Shown here: in pieces, positions 1 through 8,232 of the stretch | Position numbering within the stretch: the first letter of the stretch is position 1 | How the letters are laid out: each line of letters opens with the position of its first letter | Source of the DNA: Akkermansiaceae bacterium | GTDB taxonomy: Bacteria > Verrucomicrobiota > Verrucomicrobiia > Verrucomicrobiales > Akkermansiaceae | Length of the DNA stretch: 28,767 bases | Reading direction: 5' to 3' | Assembly (NCBI GenBank): GCA_011524615.1 | Contig: WTJZ01000006.1 | Location: 1-28,767 of the forward strand | Program-made: the position numbers and the translations under genes | The notes under the pieces: model-generated | The model's input: only the letters and a program-made list of their open reading frames with translations | Databases searched by the model: none | Told to the model about the DNA's origin: nothing

Positions 1-1
1 T

Positions 2-2395
2 GCGGTCTCCACGTACTGGACGCAAGGGCGTCTGGCTACGAATAAGCCTGATACCGTCTGCATAATGTTAGGGTCCAATGATATTACGAATGGTTTCATC
101 GAGAACACGACCGATAGGCTAGAAGCGTTACTCAATGCGATCTACGGTTTATCCGGGATCGGTAGCCCAAAGGTCTTTCTCTGCAGTATTCCTCCGAACA
201 GAATCATCGAGGCGCAGAGAACGAATACCCAGATCTATAATGAGAAGGTCACCTCAGTCGTGACTAATTTCACCGCTGAGGGGTATGATATTGCATTCGT
301 CGATCTCTATCAGCCTCTGGATGATGACTTTGATAATGTGATGACTGATGATAACTTTCATCCCAATAGTACTGGGAGTATCATCATGAGCCAGCAACTG
401 GTGGATACCATTGAGCAAACCTTAATCCTGGAGGATACAGATAATGAGCCGATGCTCTTTGATGGAGTGCGCTCTACTGTGGCCTATGCACCAGACTATC
501 ACCAATACACGGTCAAAGTTCCTGGGACCAATTATCAGTTTACCGTGATTCCTCCTAAGAGTGGGGTAGTGCATAGCTCAGGGAAAAAGCCGTGGTTGTG
601 GCGAACGATTTTCTATTCTCAGAATATCGGTAACTCCATTATTACGGATCTAGAGCTAATTGATGAAGGGTATTACTCAGTGTTTGCGAGTTCGAGTGTC
701 ATCGGTCACCCAGACGGTAACGATCGTATCAAAGCGATTTATGATTACTTAGTCACGGAGCATGACTTTGCGCCTACCTTTTCGGCCTCCTGTATGAGTC
801 GTGCCGCGTTCATGGTCTTCACCTATGCGAACGCGTATCCCGAGCAAGTCGAGTGTATCCTCATGGATAACGCTGTGGCGGATGGTTTGGCCTGGCCCGC
901 AGGTCAAGTGTATGCAGGGCATATCGAGTATGCTCCAGGGAAGTTCTATTCCGCGCCTACAGCGGCTTCCTCCCTACAGCCGTACGTAGATGGATATGGG
1001 TTAGAGAGTCTAGAGGCGGCTGCGGAATTCCTAAGGACGCAGGGCAGCCCGATTCACCAGTTGGAGCCGCTAGCAGAGCATTGTGTCCCCATCCTAAGTA
1101 TTTGTGGTGATAGTGATGGTGCTGTGATCTATGAGGAGAATGATGCTCGATTGCAGGCAAAGTATCAGGAAATGGGCGGAGAGATGACTGTGATCGTAGA
1201 GGATAAAGGGCATAGTCATGGGCAGAAGTATGCAGAGAATACGGAGTTCTTTCTGAACTTTGTCCGCGACAACACCTTTCGTCAGAGTTGTTACTCAGAC
1301 TTTAAAACCGTTCGGTTTGACTTAGGCTTAGGAGGCTCTCGTCTTAGTGGTGGAGCGCTAGTACAAGACTTGATCGGTGGGCGTGCTGCGACGGCTCCAG
1401 TAGTGCAGGCCCCTGAGGGGTATAGCTTTGCTGGCTGGGATGTGAGCTTTGATAGTGTCACGGAGGATATGGTCGTCACCGCTCAATATGCCGCAGTGGA
1501 AGTAGAGTCTACAGCTATCGGTTCGGAGACGGTTCCTACAGTGGACTCGACGGATATGGGGCAAACATATTACCTATCAAGCTCATCGACAGGGAGTGAG
1601 GCATTATCGACCACACACCAAAACCTGTTCAATGGTCATATAAACAGCCAAGTATATCTGACAGATGGTGATACCATCACGGTCAATTTTGATACTTCGG
1701 AACATATTTATGGATATGATATCTCGGAGGTGAGTACGCACTATGGTTGGTCTACAGCAGGAGGCGGTCGATCAAATCAGTCATATGAGGTGATCGCTAC
1801 CTATGTGGATGGAACGACATCATCCATCATTGCGGATAATGTGTGGGTACCTAATGATCCCGCCCAGACGTGGACTCAGGCTGTTATTAGATCAACGAGT
1901 GATACCCCACTGGCGAGAGGGGTGGTCTCGCTCCAATTCCTCATTACGGCTCCTGCTAATGCTGGTGGTGTCAGTGTGGCTAGGGAGTTCGACATCTATG
2001 GGACACCAGCCACAGATACGTATGTGAATGGCATACCGCAGTCATGGCTAACAGCGAACAACCAAGGTGCGAATGCTGAGGATACGCTACTAGATACGGA
2101 TGGTGATGGACTAAACGCCGTACAAGAATACCGATCGGGCACGGACCCTAATGACTCTTCTTCTTTCTTGGCGATATCTAAGGTTGGTTACTCAGACAGG
2201 AATCTCGATGTGTCATGGAAGGCGATCAGTGGGAAACGGTACAGGATCTGGCATTCTGCGGATCTATCGATGAACTCATGGAGTTTAGTCGCCTCTGATG
2301 TTGAGGCAACTGATACGGATGAGAGTTATACCATTCCGTCTGAAATGGGTCTGAGTGAGCAGAATGAGGGGTTCTTCATTTTGGAAGTCCAATAG
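2..2395 (+). CDS. Secreted SGNH hydrolase plus alpha/beta hydrolase double esterase (5' end truncated)
   Basis: The frame is open from base 2, so the gene starts before the window and the ATG at 65 is internal. The visible part begins inside an SGNH/GDSL hydrolase: block III (GSND, Asn codon 77-79) and block V (DNFH, Asp 350-352, His 359-361) are present. A second catalytic domain follows, an alpha/beta hydrolase with probable nucleophile Ser in SCMSR (codon 797-799), acid in GDSDGAV (near 1110-1130) and base in KGHSHG (near 1206-1223). Next come a short InlB/flg_new-like repeat (about 1300-1492), a beta-sandwich domain (about 1570-2020) ending in REFDIYG, a calcium-binding DTDGDG repeat from 2093, and a roughly 75-residue C-terminal domain. 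Two hydrolase folds in one exported chain suggest removal of acyl or acetyl esters from a polysaccharide; the substrate is unknown. The signal peptide lies outside the window. Confidence 0.8.
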   Translation, partial: AVSTYWTQGRLATNKPDTVCIMLGSNDITNGFIENTTDRLEALLNAIYGLSGIGSPKVFLCSIPPNRIIEAQRTNTQIYNEKVTSVVTNFTAEGYDIAFVDLYQPLDDDFDNVMTDDNFHPNSTGSIIMSQQLVDTIEQTLILEDTDNEPMLFDGVRSTVAYAPDYHQYTVKVPGTNYQFTVIPPKSGVVHSSGKKPWLWRTIFYSQNIGNSIITDLELIDEGYYSVFASSSVIGHPDGNDRIKAIYDYLVTEHDFAPTFSASCMSRAAFMVFTYANAYPEQVECILMDNAVADGLAWPAGQVYAGHIEYAPGKFYSAPTAASSLQPYVDGYGLESLEAAAEFLRTQGSPIHQLEPLAEHCVPILSICGDSDGAVIYEENDARLQAKYQEMGGEMTVIVEDKGHSHGQKYAENTEFFLNFVRDNTFRQSCYSDFKTVRFDLGLGGSRLSGGALVQDLIGGRAATAPVVQAPEGYSFAGWDVSFDSVTEDMVVTAQYAAVEVESTAIGSETVPTVDSTDMGQTYYLSSSSTGSEALSTTHQNLFNGHINSQVYLTDGDTITVNFDTSEHIYGYDISEVSTHYGWSTAGGGRSNQSYEVIATYVDGTTSSIIADNVWVPNDPAQTWTQAVIRSTSDTPLARGVVSLQFLITAPANAGGVSVAREFDIYGTPATDTYVNGIPQSWLTANNQGANAEDTLLDTDGDGLNAVQEYRSGTDPNDSSSFLAISKVGYSDRNLDVSWKAISGKRYRIWHSADLSMNSWSLVASDVEATDTDESYTIPSEMGLSEQNEGFFILEVQ

Positions 2396-2783
2396 TTAGA
2401 GTGATAGTATGACTCTAGAGAGGCTATTAGCCCTCATAGGGTGAAGTGAGAAGCGTGATCTATATTGCATCACGCTTCTTTCACATATTCGGGTTACTGT
2501 TTCACATTAGGTCAGGAGGATACCCGTTGGGCTGGATGATACTGAATAGCGATGTGTTGCCGTGAGGGGCTATGGATTGGGGGAGCTCTCTTGTGATCGT
2601 TTGGATGAGGAGATTAGTTGGAGTAGATGGGTATTCGTGGGGCTGTGAACTAATGTGGAGTCGTTTGGGGGATTAAGATGGATCAATCAATATTTAGAAA
2701 AAATGATGAAAAGTCCCCAAAGGAAAAAGTGAAGTGCACATTATTAACCGAAGCGCATCTGGCGCAGAATTAAAAATAAGATT
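2396..2783. other. 388-bp intergenic region with no gene seen
   Basis: Apart from the stem-loop at 2449-2479 I see no coding frame, tRNA or repeat here. The last 110 bases become A-rich ahead of the PEP-CTERM gene and presumably hold its promoter and 5' leader. No convincing -35/-10 pair could be assigned. Confidence 0.5.
2449..2479 (+). terminator. Stem-loop after the double esterase gene
   Basis: A perfect 11-bp inverted repeat (AGAAGCGTGAT at 2449-2459, ATCACGCTTCT at 2469-2479) with a 9-nt loop lies 54 bases after the stop codon. GTGAA and TTCAC can extend it outward with a bulge. Only a short T/C stretch follows, so it may be a weak terminator or an mRNA 3'-end stabiliser. Confidence 0.6.
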
Positions 2784-3488
2784 ATGAAAATCACATACAC
2801 TACTACACTTGCAGTGCTTGCAGCTGCTGTTTCGGTTCAGGGAGCATTACTTACGACAGTTGACTACACCTTTGATTCTAACTCTGCTGCAGGAGCGATT
2901 ACTCCGGGAGATACTCAATGGGTAAGTGCAACTGACTCGAGCTGGGTAACCGTCGATGGTTACGCTGGTGATATTACGAACTTCATTGCTACTACGCTGA
3001 ACTCTGCAGATACGACGAATGGTGGCGCGATTGTTGATACAGGCGCTGGTAATGCAGATAGCACTCTCTATTCTGAGAATACTTATTTTACATTTAGTCT
3101 GACCGCTTTAGAGAATATGGTTAGTCTTGATAACTTGAGCGTAGATGTTTCAGGTCGCTTCGGGTTCTCTCCTCGCTTTGGTGTGGCGGTTTCTACTACT
3201 GGTTTTACCGGGTTTGACGCGGATGGAACCGATGTCTTTGTTGCGGAGTACGCTCCAGGCACAAACCCTACTACATGGAGCGAAACACTGACGGCGGATT
3301 TATCAGCTTTCTCACTTAATGCGGGAGATGTGGCAGAGTTTCGCATCTATGTTGCGAGTGGTGGAAATGCGAATTCAGATCGTAAGCTGAATATCGATAA
3401 CATTTCGGTAGGCGTTATTCCTGAGCCTACTTCAGTGGCACTCCTTGGTCTCTCAGGCCTCGCGCTAGTGACACGTCGTAAGCGATAG
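2784..3488 (+). CDS. PEP-CTERM sorting-domain exported protein
   Basis: A 234-residue protein with an N-terminal signal peptide (Lys at position 2, then an Ala/Val-rich core ending near VQGA). Its C-terminus is a textbook PEP-CTERM tail: the motif IPEP, a hydrophobic stretch (SVALLGLSGLALV) and a terminal basic cluster TRRKR. Such tails direct proteins to exosortase, which removes the anchor during export; the mature part usually joins extracellular polymer or the cell surface. The body is Thr/Ser/Asp/Gly-rich and beta-predicted, with no catalytic motif I recognise. It stands alone between an upstream stem-loop and a strong terminator, so it is probably monocistronic. There is no Shine-Dalgarno sequence before the ATG. 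No exosortase gene is in the window. Confidence 0.85.
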   Translation: MKITYTTTLAVLAAAVSVQGALLTTVDYTFDSNSAAGAITPGDTQWVSATDSSWVTVDGYAGDITNFIATTLNSADTTNGGAIVDTGAGNADSTLYSENTYFTFSLTALENMVSLDNLSVDVSGRFGFSPRFGVAVSTTGFTGFDADGTDVFVAEYAPGTNPTTWSETLTADLSAFSLNAGDVAEFRIYVASGGNANSDRKLNIDNISVGVIPEPTSVALLGLSGLALVTRRKR

Positions 3489-3509
3489 GTCGCCCATCTA
3501 AGTGTTCAT

Positions 3510-3545
3510 AGGCCGAGCATAGGAGTCCTACGCTCGGCCTTTTTT
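3510..3545 (+). terminator. Rho-independent terminator of the PEP-CTERM gene
   Basis: The arms AGGCCGAGC (3510-3518) and GCTCGGCCT (3532-3540) pair perfectly. Inside them TAGGA-G-TCCTA continues the stem after one A/C mismatch. A run of six T follows at 3540-3545. It lies 22 bases after the stop codon, and the next forward gene begins only 29 bases later. Confidence 0.9.
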
Positions 3546-3573
3546 ATTAATAATTACAACAATCTAGCGTTAT

Positions 3574-6240
3574 ATGAGAGGAATTATTTTTTGGATATTA
3601 GGAGGGAGTTTACTGTGGGCAGAGGTCGTTATCTCAGAGGAATATTCTAATGATGGAGTGGGGTATGCAGCTGAGATGAGTGCGGATGACCTGATCTCGG
3701 ATGGTTCTGAGCATTTGCTGGCTGTGACGACGTCGAACTTCTCTGGAGGGAGTATCAGTGCTGTGACGGATGGGTTATCAGGTAATAATTTTACCGAGAC
3801 TGGCTATATTGCATATGGGAATATTCCTGCGACTTGGGTCTTTGACTTTGATACTGTCACGTATCCTAATGGGTATGAGATCGAGTCGATACAGTCCTTT
3901 ATGGGCTGGATCGGGGGCTGGCAGACGCAGGCTAACCAGACGTATGTCTTAGAGGTGAGTAACATCTTCAGTGAGGATTACTCGACCTTGGCTACAGTAG
4001 AGTATCAGCCATTCAGCGCGGAGCGGGCGTCTTCCTATGAGACCAAGGTGACGATTACAGATGATGCAGAGGGAATCCTTGCGACTCGGGTTGATAGCAT
4101 CAGAGTGACGTTATCAAACCCGACAGGAGTTGAGCTCTTGATTAGGGAGTTTGATATCATCGGGAGTGCCATCCCGGGAGCGCTGCCAGATCCTGAAGAT
4201 GAGGATAATTACATCTTCGTGACTCAGCCTAAGACGAGGGCAGTCATTCAACGTGGAGAAGATAATCTCGCAGATATCACGGTTGCAGGTACTTACACTG
4301 GAACTCTTGATTTGATCGAGGCGAGGATGGTACTGATGGATGGTTACGAGACCGGTACCGCCACGGAGTGGATGGAGTTAGAGTCTGCAGACTTTGCCTA
4401 TAGTGGGGTGATCCCTAGGGTCGCAGCAGGAGGCTGGTACCAGATAGAGGTACGAGGTACTCTAGATGGAGAGATCACTTACACTGGAGTTCATGAGCGT
4501 ATCGGGGTGGGAGATATCTATGTGATCGCAGGACAGTCGAACTCTGCTAACTATGGGACGAACTCGTATACGCTACAGGATGATCGAGTCAGCGTGCGAG
4601 AGAGTCTGACGACTGAGGCCTGGAGGTTAGCCTACGCTCCCTTCCCGATCGCGGGTGGAGCTGGAGGCACGGCGTGGGATCGCTTAGGCGACATGTTGGT
4701 CGCGGAATTGGATATCCCGGTAGGGTTTATCTCTGTCGGAGTGGGGGGAAGTGGTCTCGGACAATGGATTAATACAGGATACACAGAGACACGTCTCAAG
4801 CCTGCGGTGCAGTCGTTTCCTGCCAATGGGTTCAAGGCGGTGCTTTGGCATCAGGGAGAGGCTGATAATGTCTCTAATACGAGTCGAGACACGTATGCTG
4901 CTAACTTTCAGAGTATGGTGGATGATACTCGCGTCAATGCGGGATGGGATGTGCCATGGTATGTCTGTGAGGCGAGTTATGCGTCTAATTTCGTACTCTC
5001 ACGGGAGACTCCGGTATTAGCTGGGCAGCGGTTAGCTGCGAATCAGGATCCACTCGTTTATCTGGGAGCGTCTACGAATGAGTTTCAGCTGGAGAATGCC
5101 GCGGGCGGTAAATTAAGCGATAGTGTACACTTTAATGCCGCAGGGCTAGCGGATCACGCTCAACAATGGAAGGAGATCTTATTGGGGCAGGCTCCTATTA
5201 CGCCTGAGAACGGTAACTTCGAGAATAATGCGGACAGTGCGATAACGACTAAGACAGCAGCGCTCAGTGATGATGAGGTACACATCGTCGACCCTGAATA
5301 TGTCGCACTCGAGGAGGATGGCTCATACACCTCATCCTTAATGGTGCTAGACTGGAGGCTCGTCTCATCCGATGGTAGCGGAAGCCCTGATGGAGAAAAC
5401 GGTTACATGAACCCAGGGAGCGCGACGTATGCGAATGCAGTCGATAGTATCAATGGAGGGGTAATGACGAACATGGATGGACCACATGTCGCGTTCTTAT
5501 CTGAAGGGTCCGCGGGGAATTACTTCCTGAGTAGCTCTCGTGCACTAGCGGAGCCTAATAGACTGTATACACTCCAGGTCGCTCTTGGGGTGCGCGATGA
5601 TGCCTCGACCTTTGGTGGGGCGACAGTACAGATTTTGTCAGAAGGGGAAGTTGTCGCGACCGACTCGTTTACAAAGGCTGATTTAGATACTCTGAGTGGG
5701 GCCGATGTGTCTGGCAGCTTTACTCAGGTGACGGTGAGCTGGGAGTCTCCAGAGAGTTTACCCGCGGGGCAGTCGCTGCAATACCGTATCATCAAAGATG
5801 GTGGAGCAGGAACCGTTCTTGATATAGATGATGTGCAGGTCTCGAGCTCTAACGTGCTTAGTAATTACGACGATTATTCGACTAGTTATTGGGGAGCTAA
5901 TACGGTGGAGCCAAATACTCATCCGTCTGGCGACTATGATGGGGATGGTGTGAGCAATGGAATCGAATATTACATGGGCGCCGATCCAACAGTGTCAAAT
6001 GGGGGAGGATTCGCGACTGTAGAATATACCGCGACCACGCTCTCGCTCTCGCTCCCTGTAGATCCGACGGTGAGTTTATATGGTCTATCTCTCTGGGTTA
6101 GTTCAGATCTAGAGGTCTGGACGGATACAGGTAGTACACTGTTCACAGGATTGGAGATAACTCACGATGATGCACTCTGGAGTGCTACGGTCGATACAGA
6201 TGTCATGTCTGAAGCCTACTTTAGGCTATCATTGGACTGA
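3574..6240 (+). CDS. Sialate O-acetylesterase-like (SGNH) exported esterase
   Basis: An 888-residue protein with a short signal peptide (hydrophobic segment about residues 4-15). Residues about 20-205 form a beta-sandwich, carbohydrate-binding-like domain ending in REFDIIG. The catalytic domain (about 310-535) matches the sialate-acetylesterase branch of SGNH hydrolases: nucleophile in GQSN (Ser322), the HQGE block (His426) and Asp516/His519 in DSVHFN. A second beta-sandwich region follows (about 550-765), then a calcium-binding repeat (DYDGDGVSNG from residue 787) and a roughly 75-residue C-terminal domain like that of the esterase at 2-2395. Despite the family name, many members deacetylate plant or algal polysaccharides, and the neighbouring sulfatase and glycosidases favour that role. 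The stop codon abuts the stop of the convergent kinase gene with no base between. Confidence 0.85.
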   Translation: MRGIIFWILGGSLLWAEVVISEEYSNDGVGYAAEMSADDLISDGSEHLLAVTTSNFSGGSISAVTDGLSGNNFTETGYIAYGNIPATWVFDFDTVTYPNGYEIESIQSFMGWIGGWQTQANQTYVLEVSNIFSEDYSTLATVEYQPFSAERASSYETKVTITDDAEGILATRVDSIRVTLSNPTGVELLIREFDIIGSAIPGALPDPEDEDNYIFVTQPKTRAVIQRGEDNLADITVAGTYTGTLDLIEARMVLMDGYETGTATEWMELESADFAYSGVIPRVAAGGWYQIEVRGTLDGEITYTGVHERIGVGDIYVIAGQSNSANYGTNSYTLQDDRVSVRESLTTEAWRLAYAPFPIAGGAGGTAWDRLGDMLVAELDIPVGFISVGVGGSGLGQWINTGYTETRLKPAVQSFPANGFKAVLWHQGEADNVSNTSRDTYAANFQSMVDDTRVNAGWDVPWYVCEASYASNFVLSRETPVLAGQRLAANQDPLVYLGASTNEFQLENAAGGKLSDSVHFNAAGLADHAQQWKEILLGQAPITPENGNFENNADSAITTKTAALSDDEVHIVDPEYVALEEDGSYTSSLMVLDWRLVSSDGSGSPDGENGYMNPGSATYANAVDSINGGVMTNMDGPHVAFLSEGSAGNYFLSSSRALAEPNRLYTLQVALGVRDDASTFGGATVQILSEGEVVATDSFTKADLDTLSGADVSGSFTQVTVSWESPESLPAGQSLQYRIIKDGGAGTVLDIDDVQVSSSNVLSNYDDYSTSYWGANTVEPNTHPSGDYDGDGVSNGIEYYMGADPTVSNGGGFATVEYTATTLSLSLPVDPTVSLYGLSLWVSSDLEVWTDTGSTLFTGLEITHDDALWSATVDTDVMSEAYFRLSLD

Positions 6241-8232
6241 TTATTGAAAGACGAAGCTGATCTGATCAGCGGCGCCCGACGAGAAGTTGTCTGTAAAGGC
6301 TGGGCGTCGCTGATAGCTGGTGGGTAAGTACACCGTCCTCAGTGAGGTAAGATGAATAGGAGTCGAGATGATGAGCCTTGGCGATGCACTGAGATCTAGA
6401 GTATCGAAGTCTGCATGATGGAGGTTTTTGAGGTCGAAGACCCCTTTGGTTGCGAGTCGGAGACTGCTCCCTCCTTGTAAGTGGGAGAGGATACTCTCCT
6501 TTCGGAAATATGAGGTGACATGGAGCGGGGCATCAGAGGTGATGTTAATGGCTCCAGATGGGGTATACGTAACAACCGTCTTAGGAGTGCTATGGTTGAA
6601 GTATTGGATTAACTTGCAAATGACCTGATTATAACCAACGCGATCTGTTCTTGTATCGAGATCATATCGAATGATGGCTTCGACTAGGCGGGGTCTTTTT
6701 TCCGGTTGTTGGAGGAAGTAGTCGAGGATCTTACAGAGTTGATCGACGGAGGGGCGATTACTTTCGTCGAAGCGATAATCCGCAAACCAATCTTCACGCT
6801 TAGTAATGATCGGAAAGCCTCCAGAATTCATAATCTTATCAGAGAATGATAAGTCATGCAGATTGAGCTTTAGTAAATGAATTTGGTCCACACAGAAGGT
6901 GTGATTAGGAGTCTTCTTAGTGGAGAGCTCGTTCAAGAGGACATCTGCGATCCTGATCGAGTCTCGTGGGCTGAGGTCTTCATCTAGATTGTAAATCAAT
7001 CTTCCGGTTAAGCGTCTGAGTTCCGGAGCTAGGTCTATATCGAGGAGGTTGATAAAGTGCTGCAGACTACCTTTATCGAGGTTAATGAGTTCGATATCTT
7101 CATGGAGATGATCTATAGTTATGCTTTGGTGCGCAACCTCGTTCTCCTTCTGCGTGATAATGTGGTTCGCTACGATGGAGGTGAGGGTGAGAATCACGCA
7201 TGCGATCAATCCTATGAAGATGGCCTTAGGGTTCCGTTTGATCACTAATTGGCTACGATAAAAGAGGTCTGCCTGATCGAGAGAGGAAGGGGTGGAGGTG
7301 AGATAATGTTCTAGATCTGTTCTGAGGTCTAATACGTGCTGGTATCGCTCACTCTTTTCCTTAGCCATCGCCTTTAGGACGATTCTTCTGAGGCTAGTAG
7401 GGACTCTATGTGATTTGAGATTCGATTCGAGGAGTTTGGGGTTACTTAACTGTGTTGCCTTGATGACTGTGGCCTTATCCCCAGAGTAGGGGGGAGCCCC
7501 TGTAAGAGCAAAGTAGAGAAGGCATCCGAGCGAGTAAATATCGGAGCGCTCATCTTTCTCAAGAGAGCTATCAATATGCTCGGGTGACATATATCCTAGG
7601 CTCCCCTTGATGTCTCCTATGAGAGTGACATGACCGACTGACTCTAGAGGTTGTGAGTCGAGTTCAGATGGCGAGCCGACCTTCTTGGCGATACCCCAGT
7701 CACAGACTAGAACTTCACCAAATTGGTCGCACTGGATATTCTCCGGTTTGAGATCGAGATGGATCACCTGATGCGAGTGCGCGTATGAGATGGCATCACA
7801 GATCTTGATTAAGTTTTGGAGGCGAGCACTGGTTGTAGGGTTAGACTGGATGAAGTGTTCTAGGGTCTGATTCGACTTCAGATCCATGGTGAAAAATGGG
7901 AGTCCATCCTGACCTACATCTAGGTCGTGGACCTTGATAATATTAGGGTGCTGCAGTTGAGCTGTAATCTGAGCCTCAAAGATCAGGATATCATAGAATT
8001 GTAGATCGAGCTCGTCATGTGGTCGAGCGAGTGCGATGAGTCGGCTGGTCTTATGGTCATAGCACTTGAAGACGGTTTTGATCGCACCGCGCCCGATGCA
8101 TTCGACCAGTTCATAGCGATCGGGTACTGTTTCGATCTCCTTTAATAGAGGAGTGAGGGCGTCCTCATCATGGAGTGCGTCAGAATAGAGGCTCGCCAAG
8201 TGAGGCTCGGGTATGTATCCGTGATCGTTCAC
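6241..8232 (-). CDS. Transmembrane Ser/Thr protein kinase with WNK-like lysine placement
   Basis: A 663-residue protein. The kinase domain spans about residues 40-310: glycine loop G47-R-G49, alphaC Glu86, catalytic loop H158-L-D160 with Asn165, the metal motif D178-W-G, S-P-E218, and D231 in DIYSLG. The usual beta3 lysine is missing: the VALK position reads I-A-L-A69. A lysine (K52) instead sits in the glycine loop in GRGAIKTVF, as in eukaryotic WNK kinases. A membrane helix follows at about 337-358. The C-terminal 300 residues, predicted outside the cytoplasm, have no fold I recognise. HLD replaces HRD, so it is a non-RD kinase. The start is GTG at 8232; GTGA overlaps the sigma-factor stop, implying translational coupling. 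Kinase identity is firm; activity through K52 is inferred. Confidence 0.88.
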   Translation of the reverse strand: MNDHGYIPEPHLASLYSDALHDEDALTPLLKEIETVPDRYELVECIGRGAIKTVFKCYDHKTSRLIALARPHDELDLQFYDILIFEAQITAQLQHPNIIKVHDLDVGQDGLPFFTMDLKSNQTLEHFIQSNPTTSARLQNLIKICDAISYAHSHQVIHLDLKPENIQCDQFGEVLVCDWGIAKKVGSPSELDSQPLESVGHVTLIGDIKGSLGYMSPEHIDSSLEKDERSDIYSLGCLLYFALTGAPPYSGDKATVIKATQLSNPKLLESNLKSHRVPTSLRRIVLKAMAKEKSERYQHVLDLRTDLEHYLTSTPSSLDQADLFYRSQLVIKRNPKAIFIGLIACVILTLTSIVANHIITQKENEVAHQSITIDHLHEDIELINLDKGSLQHFINLLDIDLAPELRRLTGRLIYNLDEDLSPRDSIRIADVLLNELSTKKTPNHTFCVDQIHLLKLNLHDLSFSDKIMNSGGFPIITKREDWFADYRFDESNRPSVDQLCKILDYFLQQPEKRPRLVEAIIRYDLDTRTDRVGYNQVICKLIQYFNHSTPKTVVTYTPSGAINITSDAPLHVTSYFRKESILSHLQGGSSLRLATKGVFDLKNLHHADFDTLDLSASPRLIISTPIHLTSLRTVYLPTSYQRRPAFTDNFSSGAADQISFVFQ

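Noticed and set aside
65..67. Start codon of the first gene
   Set aside because: The frame is open back to base 2 and the residues before this ATG (DTVCI) belong to the SGNH block III strand, so the ATG is internal.
6241..8232. Pseudokinase call because the VALK lysine is missing
   Set aside because: All other catalytic residues are kept and a substitute lysine lies in the glycine loop, as in active WNK kinases.
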